Positions 8,589 through 18,655 of a stretch of 64,000 bases of DNA are shown here, in pieces (the first letter of the stretch is position 1; each line of letters starts with the position of its first letter). Under the pieces are notes generated by a model, which was given only the letters and a program-made list of their open reading frames with translations, was not told the DNA's origin and ran no database searches. The translations under genes were made by a program, and so were the position numbers. The DNA is from Acinetobacter sp. Ver3 (GTDB lineage Bacteria > Pseudomonadota > Gammaproteobacteria > Pseudomonadales > Moraxellaceae): assembly GCF_000632455.1 (NCBI RefSeq), contig NZ_JFYL01000003.1, forward strand, positions 40,827 through 104,826. The letters are read 5' to 3'.

Positions 8589-9566
8589 ATGAGTCGCGCC
8601 ATATCGCATATTGATACCTTCCAAGGCTTAATTCTTGCCTTACAAAACTACTGGGCGGAGCAAGGCTGCGTCGTGTTACAGCCTTACGACATGGAAATGG
8701 GTGCAGGTACATTCCACACTGCAACTTTCCTACGCGCATTAGGGCCTGAAACTTGGAACGCTGCATACGTTCAACCTTCACGTCGTCCGAAAGATGGTCG
8801 TTATGGTGAAAACCCAAACCGTTTGCAACATTACTACCAATTCCAAGTGGTACTTAAGCCAAACCCAGACAACATCCAACAGTTGTATCTTGACTCGCTT
8901 AAAGCGATCGGAATTGATCCGTTGGTACACGACATTCGTTTCGTAGAAGACAATTGGGAATCTCCAACGCTTGGCGCGTGGGGCTTAGGTTGGGAAGTAT
9001 GGTTAAACGGCATGGAAGTGACTCAGTTCACTTACTTCCAACAAGTCGGTGGTGTTGAGTGCTACCCTGTTACTGGAGAAATCACTTACGGTTTAGAGCG
9101 TCTTGCAATGTACTTGCAAGGTGTAGACTCAGTTTACGATTTGGTTTGGACTAAAGGTCAGTTTGGTACAGTGACTTATGGTGATGTATTCCATCAAAAT
9201 GAAGTTGAACAGTCGACTTATAACTTTGAATACGCACCTGTTGATAAACTGTTTGAACTCTTCGACTTCTATGAAACTGAAGCAACACGTTTAATCGAAG
9301 CAAAACTTCCACTTCCTGCGTATGAGCAAGTGGTTAAAGCGTCGCATAGCTTTAACTTACTCGATGCGCGTGGTGCGATTTCTGTGACAGAACGTCAGCG
9401 TTATATCTTACGTGTACGCACATTGGCACGTTCAATTGCAAATGCTTATGTGGCTGCACGTGCGGAACTTGGTTTCCCAATGGCAGAACCAGCATTACGT
9501 GATGAAGTATTGGCACAGTTAAAGGCACAAGTTGAAGCAGAAGCAAAATCTGAGGAGAGCAAATAA
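8589..9566 (+). CDS. glyQ: glycine--tRNA ligase alpha subunit
   Basis: Catalytic alpha subunit of the bacterial alpha2beta2 glycyl-tRNA synthetase, charging tRNA-Gly in the cytoplasm. The sequence from [17 protein letters not shown] through [19 protein letters not shown] to [12 protein letters not shown] follows the GlyQ pattern closely and contains the class II core motifs. I chose ATG 8589 (325 aa): the AAGTGG ribosome site ends exactly where an upstream ATG (8583) begins, so it is correctly spaced only for 8589; 8583 would add two residues. The stop overlaps the glyS start (TAATG), implying translational coupling. Confidence 0.96.
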   Translation: MSRAISHIDTFQGLILALQNYWAEQGCVVLQPYDMEMGAGTFHTATFLRALGPETWNAAYVQPSRRPKDGRYGENPNRLQHYYQFQVVLKPNPDNIQQLYLDSLKAIGIDPLVHDIRFVEDNWESPTLGAWGLGWEVWLNGMEVTQFTYFQQVGGVECYPVTGEITYGLERLAMYLQGVDSVYDLVWTKGQFGTVTYGDVFHQNEVEQSTYNFEYAPVDKLFELFDFYETEATRLIEAKLPLPAYEQVVKASHSFNLLDARGAISVTERQRYILRVRTLARSIANAYVAARAELGFPMAEPALRDEVLAQLKAQVEAEAKSEESK

Positions 9567-11635
9567 TGTCTAAACATACCGTTTTGTTCGAATTAGGTTG
9601 TGAAGAACTTCCACCAAAAAGCTTAAAAAAATTACGTGATGCACTGCAAGCTGAAACTGTAAAAGGCTTAAAAGATGCAGGTCTTGCATTCGACTCGATC
9701 GAAGCCTATGCAGCACCACGTCGTCTTGCCCTGAAAATCGTAAACGTTGATGGCGCGCAAGCGGACACGCAAAAACGTTTTGATGGCCCTGCGAAACAAG
9801 CAGCGTTTGATGCTGAAGGTAACCCAACTAAAGCGCTTGAAGGCTTTATGCGTGGTCAAGGCATCACGGTTGATCAAATCTCGACTTTTCAAGCGGGTAA
9901 AGTCGAAAAAGTTTGCTACTTAAAAGATGTCAAAGGTCAAAGCCTTGATGCTTTACTTCCACAAATTTTACAAAATGCATTGGACAATCTTCCAATTGCG
10001 AAACGTATGCGTTCAGCGGCAAGCCGTACCGAATTTGTACGTCCAGTAAAATGGGTGGTATTGCTTAAAGACAACGACGTTGTTGATGCAACAATTCAAG
10101 ATCACAAAGCAGGTAACGTAACTTTCGGTCATCGTTTCCATGCACCTGAAGCAATTACTTTAACGCATGCTGATGAATACTTAGCGAAGTTAAAAGCGGC
10201 TTACGTTGTGGCAAACTTTGAAGAGCGTCAAGCAATCATTGACGGTCAAGTCAAAGCTTTAGCTGATGAAGTAAATGCGATTGCGATTGTACCTAGCGAC
10301 TTACGTGACGAAGTGACTGCACTGGTTGAATGGCCTGTTGCACTTCGTGCAAGCTTCGAAGAACGCTTCCTTGCTGTTCCTCAAGAAGCACTCATCACAA
10401 CAATGCAGGACAACCAAAAGTACTTCTGCTTAGTAAACGCTGACAATAAACTTCAACCGTACTTCATTACTGTGTCAAACATTGAGTCGAAAGACCCGAC
10501 ACAAATTATTGAAGGTAACGAGAAAGTGGTTCGTCCACGTTTGTCGGATGCTGAATTCTTCTTCTTACAAGACCAAAAACAACCGCTTGCTTCTCGTAAA
10601 GAGAAATTGGCGAACATGGTCTTCCAAGCAGAATTGGGTACGCTTTGGGACAAATCGACACGTATTGCAAAACTCGCTGTTGCTTTAGCACCAATTACAG
10701 GTGCAAACCCTCAAGACGCTGAAAAAGCTGCGCTTCTTGCAAAATGTGACTTAACCTCTGAACTCGTGGGTGAATTCCCTGAACTTCAAGGGATTGCGGG
10801 CACTTACTACGCACGTCTTGAAGGCGAAAATGACGAAGTGGCTGAGTCTTTAGGTGAGCAATACCTACCGAAGTTTGCTGGTGACGTTTTACCGAAAACC
10901 AAAACAGGTACAACGATTGCCCTTGCTGACCGTTTAGATACGCTCACAGGTATTTTTGGTATTGGTCAAGCACCTACAGGTTCTAAAGACCCGTTTGCAC
11001 TACGTCGTTCTGCAATTGGTATCTTACGTCTTGTGACTGAAAACGAGCTTGATGTATCGATTGAAGACTTGATCAAACTTGCTTTAGCGGCTTATGGCGA
11101 TGTATTAAAAGATCATGATAAGACGCTAAACGATGCTGTTGCATTCCTTGAAGGTCGTTACCGTGCGAAATACGAAGATCAAGGCGTAGCTGTTGATGTG
11201 ATTCAAGCTGTTCAAGCATTGTCACCAAAATCTCCTCTTGATTTTGACAAGCGTGTAAATGCGGTAAATCACTTCCGTGCATTGCCTGAAGCTGCAGCGC
11301 TTGCTGCTGCGAATAAGCGTGTTGCAAACATTCTTGCAAAAGAAGCTGCACCTGAAGGAAACGTTGTTGAAGCAAACTTGGTTGAAGAAGCTGAAAAAGC
11401 ATTATTCGCTGAACTTGCGAAAATTACGCCTGTCGTTGAGCCGTTATTTGCTGCCAAAGACTACACTGCTGCATTGTCTGCGCTTGCTGCACTTCGTGCG
11501 CCAGTCGATGCGTTCTTTGATGGTGTAATGGTGATGGCAGATGATGCTGACCTAAAAGCAAACCGTTTACGTATGCTTGCACAGCTTCGTGATTTGTTTA
11601 CCAAAGTGGCTGATATTTCAGTGTTACAGCACTAA
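9566..11635 (+). CDS. glyS: glycine--tRNA ligase beta subunit
   Basis: 689-aa beta subunit of heterotetrameric glycyl-tRNA synthetase. It begins with the typical [14 protein letters not shown], contains the central RPVKWVVLL and [14 protein letters not shown] blocks, and ends with the anticodon-binding region ([22 protein letters not shown]). It works only with GlyQ. The length equals that of well-known GlyS proteins. The start codon shares one base with the glyQ stop. It is followed by a strong bidirectional terminator, so glyQS is a two-gene unit. Confidence 0.97.
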   Translation: MSKHTVLFELGCEELPPKSLKKLRDALQAETVKGLKDAGLAFDSIEAYAAPRRLALKIVNVDGAQADTQKRFDGPAKQAAFDAEGNPTKALEGFMRGQGITVDQISTFQAGKVEKVCYLKDVKGQSLDALLPQILQNALDNLPIAKRMRSAASRTEFVRPVKWVVLLKDNDVVDATIQDHKAGNVTFGHRFHAPEAITLTHADEYLAKLKAAYVVANFEERQAIIDGQVKALADEVNAIAIVPSDLRDEVTALVEWPVALRASFEERFLAVPQEALITTMQDNQKYFCLVNADNKLQPYFITVSNIESKDPTQIIEGNEKVVRPRLSDAEFFFLQDQKQPLASRKEKLANMVFQAELGTLWDKSTRIAKLAVALAPITGANPQDAEKAALLAKCDLTSELVGEFPELQGIAGTYYARLEGENDEVAESLGEQYLPKFAGDVLPKTKTGTTIALADRLDTLTGIFGIGQAPTGSKDPFALRRSAIGILRLVTENELDVSIEDLIKLALAAYGDVLKDHDKTLNDAVAFLEGRYRAKYEDQGVAVDVIQAVQALSPKSPLDFDKRVNAVNHFRALPEAAALAAANKRVANILAKEAAPEGNVVEANLVEEAEKALFAELAKITPVVEPLFAAKDYTAALSALAALRAPVDAFFDGVMVMADDADLKANRLRMLAQLRDLFTKVADISVLQH

Positions 11636-11647
11636 GCTTTCAGCATT

Positions 11648-11677
11648 AAAAAACCCGCTTTAGAGCGGGTTTTTTTA
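11648..11677. terminator. bidirectional terminator between glyS and the OLD-type gene
   Basis: AAAAACCCGCT / AGCGGGTTTTT stem with a short loop, flanked by A- and T-runs; it can serve both convergent genes. Confidence 0.88.
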
Positions 11678-11681
11678 TTAT

Positions 11682-13472
11682 TTACGATGCTAAAAATTCT
11701 TCAATTATAGGGAATATAAACTCTCTATATTTTTCAAAAATTTCTTTATCATTAGAATTACATACAAAATCACAAAATTCTTGTTTTTTTAATTTTTCGA
11801 TAGTGGTTCTTCCTCCATCCCCTGTTTCTTTAACTTCTTTTGAATAAAAATTAATTTCAAATAATGATTCAGGAAGTAAATTTTCTACACCACTTAAAAC
11901 TTTTGTATTCTCACCGTTATGTGGCACTTTCATTTTAAAAATATGTTCATCTTTATACTCAGTAAAGTTTTTAGAATCACAATCAAATAGAAATAGAACT
12001 TTACGTTGGAAAGACTTTTTATTTGTAAGTAAAAAATCAAAACCCTTCTTTAAACTATCTTGCCCACTGTTCCTACTCCCGCCTTGCTCGGATAAACCTG
12101 CTTCATCAATTTGTACTAGTTCAATCCATTCTTCTTTTTCAAAAAGTTCCAACGCTTTCTTCAAATATTTAACATCTGTTTCACCTTCAACCAAAATTAG
12201 AGGCTTTTGAGTTTTTTGAATTTTTTTATGTAAAGTTTCTTCAAATTTTGCTGTATCTTTATAAAAGTTGAATGATTCTTCAAACTCTCCGAACCGCTCA
12301 GAAGTGATATTCATTCCTGAAGGTAAATCGATTAATTGGATGTTTTCAGCGCCAAATTCTTTTTCCATTCCTAAAATAAATAGCGGCGAATGAGAAGTGA
12401 CAATGAATTGAATTCTTGGAAAAAGTTTTATTAGTTTTGGCAGAATCTCACTTTGATGTTTTGTATGTAAGTGAGCATCTATTTCATCTATAACAACAAT
12501 TCCCGATATTTTTTCATATTGAAAACTGTTTGACACATCATTGTTATCAGCATGCCTAATAATAGTCACAAACATATTAAACAATTGCAACTGACCCGTA
12601 GAAAGCTGCTGAATTGAAGGTATTCTTCCATTATTCTTTAAAATGCTTAATCTCTCACCAGCTCTATTACGCCACCCTAAATGAATCTTTGCAGTAGAAT
12701 CTTCTAATATAGTTTGAATAATTTCATTTACTTTTTTTAAGGAATAATCAAAAGCATTCTTCACTCTAATATTTCTTTGAAATTCCTCACTCTGATTAGT
12801 TTGGCTTGCCAATGCAGATTCCTCGAGAGTTAGTTTAGAGTCTAATAGTACATTTAACAACCATGTTATATTTCTATCTAAACTTTGAATTACAAGAATT
12901 TCTCGAGCTAACTCTTTGTGCATTTTCTCTTTGTTTTTTATATCTAAATCATTAATAGCATTCTGATTCAACCAATGTGGAATTTCACTTCTAAATACAG
13001 GGAAAAATATAAAGACATTTTCTTGAAAAATTTGCTCCGATTTTTCTTTACTGATATCTGACTTCTTCGTAGTTTTATCAGAAATAGCTAACTTGTTACC
13101 ATATAAATTAGAAAGCTCTTTTGGATCTTCCTTTGCTATATTCTGTCCAAAATGTAATTCCTCATTTTTGTTAATATCCTGGAATCTCAAATAGATTGCT
13201 GCCCCACCAGTTGACTGAGTGTTGATATCTTTACCAGTTATTATTTTAAAATAAGGAGAGCTATAACCTTGTCCATTTACCACATCAGAATAAAATTCCT
13301 TTGCGAACTCAAAGAAAGCATCTGCAATATAAGAAAGCATATAGGTTTTACCAGATCCATTTTTCCCAACCAATATTATTGGCTTAGGCGTAGAGTCTTC
13401 TTGTAATTCAAACTCTATATCGATTTTTGCAAGTGGGCCTATATTCCTAATATGAAAGTTACGTAAGTACAT
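11682..13472 (-). CDS. AAA ATPase with C-terminal TOPRIM nuclease domain (OLD-type)
   Basis: A 596-aa protein. Walker A GKNGSGKT is at 36-43 in an SMC/ABC-like N-terminus (FHIRNIGPL start). An ABC signature-like LSTGQLQLF is at 290-298, Walker B IVVIDEIDAHLH at 325-336, and the switch TSHSP at 359-363. The TOPRIM part has VEGETD (428-433, metal-binding Glu429) and LFDCDS (495-500, DxD). This architecture is that of OLD family nucleases and GajA-like defence proteins. Nothing nearby encodes a helicase, reverse transcriptase or second effector, so it is a solitary member. Its base composition is far more A+T-rich than glyS, which suggests horizontal acquisition. A phage-defence role is inference. 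Confidence 0.85.
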   Translation of the reverse strand: MYLRNFHIRNIGPLAKIDIEFELQEDSTPKPIILVGKNGSGKTYMLSYIADAFFEFAKEFYSDVVNGQGYSSPYFKIITGKDINTQSTGGAAIYLRFQDINKNEELHFGQNIAKEDPKELSNLYGNKLAISDKTTKKSDISKEKSEQIFQENVFIFFPVFRSEIPHWLNQNAINDLDIKNKEKMHKELAREILVIQSLDRNITWLLNVLLDSKLTLEESALASQTNQSEEFQRNIRVKNAFDYSLKKVNEIIQTILEDSTAKIHLGWRNRAGERLSILKNNGRIPSIQQLSTGQLQLFNMFVTIIRHADNNDVSNSFQYEKISGIVVIDEIDAHLHTKHQSEILPKLIKLFPRIQFIVTSHSPLFILGMEKEFGAENIQLIDLPSGMNITSERFGEFEESFNFYKDTAKFEETLHKKIQKTQKPLILVEGETDVKYLKKALELFEKEEWIELVQIDEAGLSEQGGSRNSGQDSLKKGFDFLLTNKKSFQRKVLFLFDCDSKNFTEYKDEHIFKMKVPHNGENTKVLSGVENLLPESLFEINFYSKEVKETGDGGRTTIEKLKKQEFCDFVCNSNDKEIFEKYREFIFPIIEEFLAS

Positions 13473-13630
13473 GTTTTTCTCTTTATTTTTTAATCTTTAA
13501 AATACTAACTGTTTTTTTAACTTTTCCAAATATACAGTTCATATGTTGAGATAGCTAAAATTGTTTCTATAGCCAACTTTTACCCTTTTGCATATAATCA
13601 AACTAACCACAAAGAACAAGAAAGAATCTT

Positions 13631-14020
13631 ATGCAATTCCAAGGAACGGTATTTATTTCTCTTATCGCTGTATTTGTTAGCGCTTGCTCAACAGCTCCAT
13701 CAAATCCCAATACCCCTATCGTATTAGAACAACATAAAAACATTGCTGTAGAACCTGAAACTCAACACAATATTGCTCGCCTCATTAAACAAAACGACAA
13801 CTGCCTCATCGAATTTACAGGCAACTTTGAAACAGGAAAAGCCACTGAATACTGGTTCTTCCAAGGAGAGCAACTGGTTTCGGCTCATTCAAATTTAGAT
13901 GCTGATGTCGAAGAAAAACAAACCGTATTTGATATTCAAGATTCGACGAAACAATCCAACTTTAACGCGCTAAAAAACCACTTTAACGCGCAAAATCTTC
14001 AACAGTGTGAACATTTCTAA
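13631..14020 (+). CDS. small hypothetical lipoprotein
   Basis: A 129-aa protein with a type II signal peptide (lipobox VSAC, Cys19). A proline/threonine-rich linker follows, then a compact domain with two cysteines (NCLIEF... and QQCEHF) that could form a disulfide. It has an AAGAAAGA ribosome site just before ATG 13631. It is transcribed alone and closed by a strong terminator. I do not recognise the family; an envelope location is the only supported statement. Confidence 0.72.
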   Translation: MQFQGTVFISLIAVFVSACSTAPSNPNTPIVLEQHKNIAVEPETQHNIARLIKQNDNCLIEFTGNFETGKATEYWFFQGEQLVSAHSNLDADVEEKQTVFDIQDSTKQSNFNALKNHFNAQNLQQCEHF

Positions 14021-14058
14021 GACGCTAAACACCATTCATCTGATCATTCGTAAACTAC

Positions 14059-14094
14059 AAAAGCACAATTGGCTAAAACCAACTGTGCTTTTTT
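14059..14094 (+). terminator. terminator after the small lipoprotein gene
   Basis: AAGCACAaTTGG / CCAAcTGTGCTT imperfect 12-bp stem followed by six T. Confidence 0.8.
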
Positions 14095-14360
14095 AATTGG
14101 AATGAAGCTACTTCATGATTTCTTAATCACAGTTCCTGATTGGCATAAGTGCTCACCTTCAACAATTTTCTTTAGAAATCAGATAGAAGAAATATCTTCT
14201 AAATTATGATTAATTTATATACAGTTGTATTTTTTAAACTGACCCAATAAACATTTTTTTATATTAAAAATAAAATACTTAATCAAAACATCATTGCCAA
14301 TCCGACAAACAGCAAGCCCCAAACTTGTTAGTTAAACTAAACAGTGATACAACATTGAAG
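14095..14360. other. A+T-rich gene-free stretch
   Basis: No open reading frame with a ribosome site, no RNA fold and no repeat is seen here. It is very A+T-rich and probably carries promoter elements for the CocE-type hydrolase gene, but none stands out. Confidence 0.4.
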
Positions 14361-14394
14361 CCTGATCTGAATTATCTTTTTTGATCAGATTAGG
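14361..14394 (+). promoter_or_regulatory. inverted repeat upstream of the CocE-type hydrolase
   Basis: Arms 14361-14370 (CCTGATCTGA) and 14385-14394 (TCAGATTAGG) pair over 10 positions with one G.T, with a 14-nt loop containing a T-run. It could be an operator or a transcript hairpin just before the leader reading frame. Confidence 0.3.
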
Positions 14395-14409
14395 AGACAT
14401 AACAATAAA

Positions 14410-14496
14410 ATGAATGGAACGATTTGGCTTTATGCATATTTCATTCTTCACTCAAGCACGACTAAAAAAATGAAAAAACAAAAAGGAATTATGTAA
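14410..14496 (+). CDS. possible 28-residue leader peptide
   Basis: A short frame starting MNGTIWLYAYFILH and ending with a TAA whose last base is the A of the hydrolase ATG (TAATG), the geometry of translational coupling. A GGAGA lies 12 nt before its ATG, a somewhat long spacing. It has a hydrophobic middle and lysine-rich end. It may be a leader peptide or chance; no family is known. Confidence 0.25.
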   Translation: MNGTIWLYAYFILHSSTTKKMKKQKGIM

Positions 14497-16514
14497 TGAA
14501 ATTGCTAAATTCTTTCTATGCTGCTGTTGGCATCGGTGTCACGATACTTGCGACCACCATCGGCATAGCAAATAAAACAATTAATCCAACACCAAATGTG
14601 ACACCAGACTTAAGCTATTTAAGTCCTCAACCCGACCCAGTGACCTCCCCAGATGTCACACTCCCAAGTACTCCCGTTGCATTAAAAAACACCCGACTCG
14701 GAACTAGACAATCTCCGAGTCAAACTCAAGTCCCATTACTTTCCAATGCCAATGCTCAATGGCAATTGTATGATCGACCTGCTGAATATCCTAAGTCGGT
14801 GACCTTGCCAGCACAGTGGATTACCATGCGTGATGGAACGCGAATCGCCACTTATGTCACGCTCCCTGCGGATGAGTCAGGTCGTCCTATCAATGCAAAA
14901 TTCCCTGTAATTGTTATTCAAACGGCCTATAGCGCAGGGGTTGCAGGTAAGGTTTCAGCAATAGCAGGTGGTGCAGACCCTGAAATGGTGAAACGTGGCT
15001 ATGCAACAGTCGTTGCAGATGTTCGTGGAACAGGTAACTCTACAGGCAAGTGGGAAGCTTTTGGCAAAGTCGAACAACAAGATTCTTATGAAATTATTGA
15101 CTGGTCAAGTAAACAAAGCTTCTCTGATGGAAATGTCGGCTTATATGGCGTTTCTTATTTAGGAATCACGGCGATGCTGGGTGCAGCGACACAACATCCA
15201 GCGATCAAGGCAGCGTTTCCCATCGTACCTATGGGTGATGCGTACCGTGATATTCTTTTCAATGGCGGACAGCTAAATACGAACTTCATTCCACTTTGGA
15301 TGAGTTTGATTACACTGTTGGGTACTTTACCGATTGATACCTTGGTGCAAGATCCGATTACTGGAAAACTGACCGCACTCGATAAAATTATTAACAGTAC
15401 AGAATTCCAAATACCGCTTTTTGCCAATGCTCTAAAAGGCAAAGCTGATGCTTTTGATAATGACTTTTGGCAAGAACGATCGTTGTTAGAACAAGCCAAT
15501 AATATTAAAGTTCCGACTTTTATTGTCGGGGGTACACGTGATTTGTTCCAACGCAGTGAACCGCTTTGGCATGAAGCATTAAAAGGTCATACCACAGTAA
15601 AAACCTTTATTGGACCTTGGGCACACATTCAAGCCGCACAACTTTTCCCAAGTTTGCCTAAAGGTAATGTACCGCGTTTAGACAAAATGCAACTTCAATG
15701 GTTTGATCAATATTTAAAAGGCATCAACACTGGCGCTGAAACTCTACCTAATGTCACACAATGGGTGCACGGTTATGAAGATTATGTCGTCAGCACGGAT
15801 TGGCCGCATGTAGCATTAGAACCTGATCGTTTATTCTTAAATACACGTGGAAATCTTGCAAAAGATCGACCAACGTCAAGCTCTGGTGAAAACTACTTAT
15901 TACAAGCGCCAGCTTTCGGTTTATGCTCAAGTACTGTTGAACAAGTTCTCATTGGTGCAACGTCTATCCTACCGTTCCCATGTCTGGAAAATAGCAACTT
16001 AGCGAATATTCCTGCTTCGGTCTTTAACTCAGTCCCTTTAACTGAAGACTATTATTTAAATGGACCGATACAAGCTGACTTGTGGATTTCATCCAGCTCT
16101 AAAGACAGTGGTTTAGTCGTACGTGTATCCGATGTGGACCCAAGAACGGGCAATGCTAAAACATTAAGCACGGGTATTATCACAGCGTCCATGCGTAAAG
16201 TTGACGAATCACGTTCTCGTTATATCAAAGGACAAATGATTCAACCTTGGCATACATTTAAAGCATCGGATATTCAGCCTTTAGACAAAAACAAGCCAGT
16301 CTTGGTCAATGTTGAGATTCCAGCAACTGCTGCGCTTATTCCTAAAGGACATCGTATTCAAATTTCGGTGGTTTCCAGTGATGTATGGAAAGGCGTTGCC
16401 CCATTACCAAGTTTAACTTCATCGCTTTTGGGATCGATTTCGATCTATTCGAATTCACAATACCCATCAAGCGTGGTTTTACCAAAAGTCCCGACTCAAT
16501 ATCTGAAGCATTGA
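14496..16514 (+). CDS. CocE/NonD family exported hydrolase (X-Pro peptidase-like)
   Basis: A 672-aa protein. An N-terminal hydrophobic segment (residues ~6-25) and Pro/Thr-rich linker suggest export. An alpha/beta hydrolase domain follows, with nucleophile GVSYLG (Ser220) and likely acid Asp349 (GGTRDLF) and His377 (GPWAH). The upstream motif VADVRGTGNSTG is typical of the CocE/X-Pro dipeptidyl-peptidase S15 group. The C-terminal ~220 residues form the jelly-roll domain of this family. Members cleave esters or acyl-prolyl peptides; the substrate is unknown. AAAAAGGAAT supplies a ribosome site, and the start overlaps a small upstream frame. Confidence 0.85.
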   Translation: MKLLNSFYAAVGIGVTILATTIGIANKTINPTPNVTPDLSYLSPQPDPVTSPDVTLPSTPVALKNTRLGTRQSPSQTQVPLLSNANAQWQLYDRPAEYPKSVTLPAQWITMRDGTRIATYVTLPADESGRPINAKFPVIVIQTAYSAGVAGKVSAIAGGADPEMVKRGYATVVADVRGTGNSTGKWEAFGKVEQQDSYEIIDWSSKQSFSDGNVGLYGVSYLGITAMLGAATQHPAIKAAFPIVPMGDAYRDILFNGGQLNTNFIPLWMSLITLLGTLPIDTLVQDPITGKLTALDKIINSTEFQIPLFANALKGKADAFDNDFWQERSLLEQANNIKVPTFIVGGTRDLFQRSEPLWHEALKGHTTVKTFIGPWAHIQAAQLFPSLPKGNVPRLDKMQLQWFDQYLKGINTGAETLPNVTQWVHGYEDYVVSTDWPHVALEPDRLFLNTRGNLAKDRPTSSSGENYLLQAPAFGLCSSTVEQVLIGATSILPFPCLENSNLANIPASVFNSVPLTEDYYLNGPIQADLWISSSSKDSGLVVRVSDVDPRTGNAKTLSTGIITASMRKVDESRSRYIKGQMIQPWHTFKASDIQPLDKNKPVLVNVEIPATAALIPKGHRIQISVVSSDVWKGVAPLPSLTSSLLGSISIYSNSQYPSSVVLPKVPTQYLKH

Positions 16515-16537
16515 TTTTTAGACTTCTTATAGACAGC

Positions 16538-16570
16538 GTCTGAGCATGAATCCATGCTCAGACATTTTTA
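16538..16570 (+). terminator. terminator after the CocE-type hydrolase
   Basis: Perfect 11-bp stem (16538-16548 / 16553-16563, GTCTGAGCATG) with a 4-nt loop and following T-run. Confidence 0.88.
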
Positions 16571-16887
16571 TGTTGAATATATTGGTTTGATCAACACCTG
16601 TCTTAGAATCGGAGGATAAACTTTACTTTTAATTTTGTTGTCCACGATCCAATGCACACAATGTGGTGTTGTATCCTAAAAGCCTTTAAGCGATGCAAGA
16701 TGAATAAAAATTGTAGCTTTAATCATTAAAACTGCCGAAGCACAACGTTACAGATACATTTCAACATTGAAACAGCCCCATCGCTCATGTAGTTTGCTTG
16801 GAAACTGATAAAAAATTCAAAAGTTTTGTACAGATGAGACGATTGAGTCACAGCGCCACCCATACAGAACTGAGAAGAGGATCCTTC
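16571..16887. other. gene-free stretch
   Basis: A 317-nt intergenic stretch. A reading frame extends back to 16798, but its first 30 codons precede the better signal-peptide start at 16888. I see no promoter or RNA structure strong enough to call. Confidence 0.4.
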
Positions 16888-17520
16888 ATGAACATAATGA
16901 AAACGATGCTGGTAAGTTGTATTACGCTATGCTCAGCAACTACATTTGCTCAAGACTCTACTTTAACAGGCAACAATCCTGCTTACGGTGACAATCCAAA
17001 TTTAGCCAAAGTACTTGCAGTCAAAGCACAAGAGACTTTGCAAAATACAGCCAACACCGTTGATGATGCGACCAAGCGTGGTATTGCTAAAATCAAACCA
17101 TCCGTCGATTCAGCTTGGCAAAACACCAAAGAATTCACCAATGAAAAAGCGGTTGCATTACGTGACGGTGCTCGTCAAGGCGTAGATACAGCTGTTAAAT
17201 CTGTGCAGCATGCTAAACAGAACCTCGTCGGTGCAGGTGGTGTTCCCATCGAAAGAGGCAGTTTGAGTCAACCCAACCCAACGACAGCACCTGCTGTCAC
17301 AGCCTCCCCGGCTCCAACTACTGCATCGGTCGCTTTACCCGTTCAAGAAAATTCAGTTAACCTTGAAACTGCGCAATCAGCCAACACTACGCTAGCAAGT
17401 CAAAATCAAGCACCTGAAGCAGAACCGACCATTCAGCGTCAAAGTGTTGCTTTACCTAATAGTGGAGCTACCACCTCTAGTCCAGCTGTAGATGACAATG
17501 ATGCAGGTGTCCCACGTTAA
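16888..17520 (+). CDS. hypothetical periplasmic Ala/Thr/Pro-rich protein
   Basis: A 210-aa protein with a signal peptide (MNIMKTMLVSC...TTFAQ, cleavage likely after Ala21 or Gln22). Residues ~40-115 are amphipathic and helical (repeated Asp/Lys/Ala), and the C-terminal half is low-complexity Pro/Ala/Thr/Ser-rich. I chose ATG 16888 because AGAAGAGG sits 8 nt before it and it opens a proper signal peptide; an in-frame start at 16798 would bury that peptide. No family recognised. It may be cell-wall associated, but that is a guess. Confidence 0.65.
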   Translation: MNIMKTMLVSCITLCSATTFAQDSTLTGNNPAYGDNPNLAKVLAVKAQETLQNTANTVDDATKRGIAKIKPSVDSAWQNTKEFTNEKAVALRDGARQGVDTAVKSVQHAKQNLVGAGGVPIERGSLSQPNPTTAPAVTASPAPTTASVALPVQENSVNLETAQSANTTLASQNQAPEAEPTIQRQSVALPNSGATTSSPAVDDNDAGVPR

Positions 17521-17588
17521 ACCATGTCGTTTTATTCAAACCTAAGTGGAGTTTATTTATTAGGTTGAGTTTATTTATATCTCTTCAA

Positions 17589-17620
17589 GAAAAAAGGTGC
17601 TTCTCACAGTACCTTTTTTT
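17589..17620. terminator. bidirectional terminator
   Basis: AAAAGGTGCT / AGTACCTTTT stem with flanking A- and T-runs, between convergent genes. Confidence 0.75.
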
Positions 17621-17631
17621 ATCGCTTAACT

Positions 17632-18585
17632 TCAGTTGACTTGACGGATCGGCTGACCCGCTTTAAATGCAGCTGCGTTTTCCTGTACTTGTTGCACAAT
17701 GCGTTGACGTGCTTCAACGCTTCCCCATGCGCTGTGTGGTGTAATAATGAGATTAGGGATATCCGAATTCAATAACACATTGCCTTGCTGAGGCGGTTCT
17801 ATACTCAATACATCAGTCGCTGCCCCTGCGATTCTCCGATTTATTAGTGCTTCCGCCAATGCTTGTTCATTCACAATGCCACCACGGGCACAATTAATTA
17901 AATATGCACTTTCTTTCATTAGACTGAATGCTTCTGCATCAATTAAGTCGCGTGTTGTTTCAGTTAATGGACAATGTAAGCTAATAAAGTCTGATTGACG
18001 CAGCAAGCTTTCTAAACTGACACGATCAGCGGCTGCAGGTCGTCCTGGTAAATGAGCCACAATCACCTTCATACCAAAGGCTTCAGCCAATTTCGCTACG
18101 GCTTGACCAAGTTCACCATAGCCCAAAATCCCTAAGGTCTTACCATTCAATTCAGCAATGGGGAAATCTAATAAACAGAATTGTGATGCTTTATTCCATT
18201 CACCCGCACGAACTGCACGATCATATTGAATAAAAGACGTTGCCAAGTTGAGCATCAACATCATGGTATGTTGAGCTACAGCGGCAGTACCATATGCCTG
18301 ACAGTTACATACCACAATGTTTTGAGCTTTTGCTTGGATTAAATCGACATTATTGGTGCCTGTGGCAGAAATTAAAATTAATTTAAGCTGCGGTCGTTTT
18401 TGCATCATGTCTGCCGTAATCACCACTTTATTGGTCACCACCACATCTACATCCGCAATGCGTTCAAGCACTTGATCTGGATCAGTGCGCTCAAAGAATG
18501 TTACCTCATCAAAGACTTGATACCACCCCGAAAAATCTAAATCATTCTGATCGAGAGAGAATTGATCCAAAAAAACAGCTTTCAC
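17632..18585 (-). CDS. D-2-hydroxyacid dehydrogenase (NAD-dependent)
   Basis: Oxidoreductase interconverting 2-hydroxy and 2-oxo acids, of the glycerate/hydroxypyruvate reductase type. The Rossmann motif GILGYGELGQAV is present. The active-site arginine is in INCARGGIVNE, the glutamate in LSIEPPQ, and the histidine in ITPHSAWGS. I chose the GTG at 18585 (317 aa, starting MKAVFLDQFSL) because GAGG precedes it at normal distance; a TTG at 18600 is upstream but has no ribosome site. It lies 70 nt after the TetR gene on the same strand and is probably co-transcribed and controlled by it. Confidence 0.87.
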   Translation of the reverse strand: MKAVFLDQFSLDQNDLDFSGWYQVFDEVTFFERTDPDQVLERIADVDVVVTNKVVITADMMQKRPQLKLILISATGTNNVDLIQAKAQNIVVCNCQAYGTAAVAQHTMMLMLNLATSFIQYDRAVRAGEWNKASQFCLLDFPIAELNGKTLGILGYGELGQAVAKLAEAFGMKVIVAHLPGRPAAADRVSLESLLRQSDFISLHCPLTETTRDLIDAEAFSLMKESAYLINCARGGIVNEQALAEALINRRIAGAATDVLSIEPPQQGNVLLNSDIPNLIITPHSAWGSVEARQRIVQQVQENAAAFKAGQPIRQVN

Positions 18586-18655
18586 GTTGAACCTCAGCAA
18601 TATTTATCTGCATTTCGACTGCAAGATTTTCATGATAATTCAACTGATTGTAAGC

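Noticed and set aside
11073..11402. A 109-codon antisense frame inside glyS
   Set aside because: Leu/Gln/His-rich composition typical of an antisense shadow of a conserved gene; no start signal.
11682..13472. A Gabija or retron defence system
   Set aside because: The ATPase-TOPRIM protein resembles GajA and OLD effectors, but there is no UvrD-like helicase and no reverse transcriptase or ncRNA next to it. Only the single-gene OLD-type call is supported.
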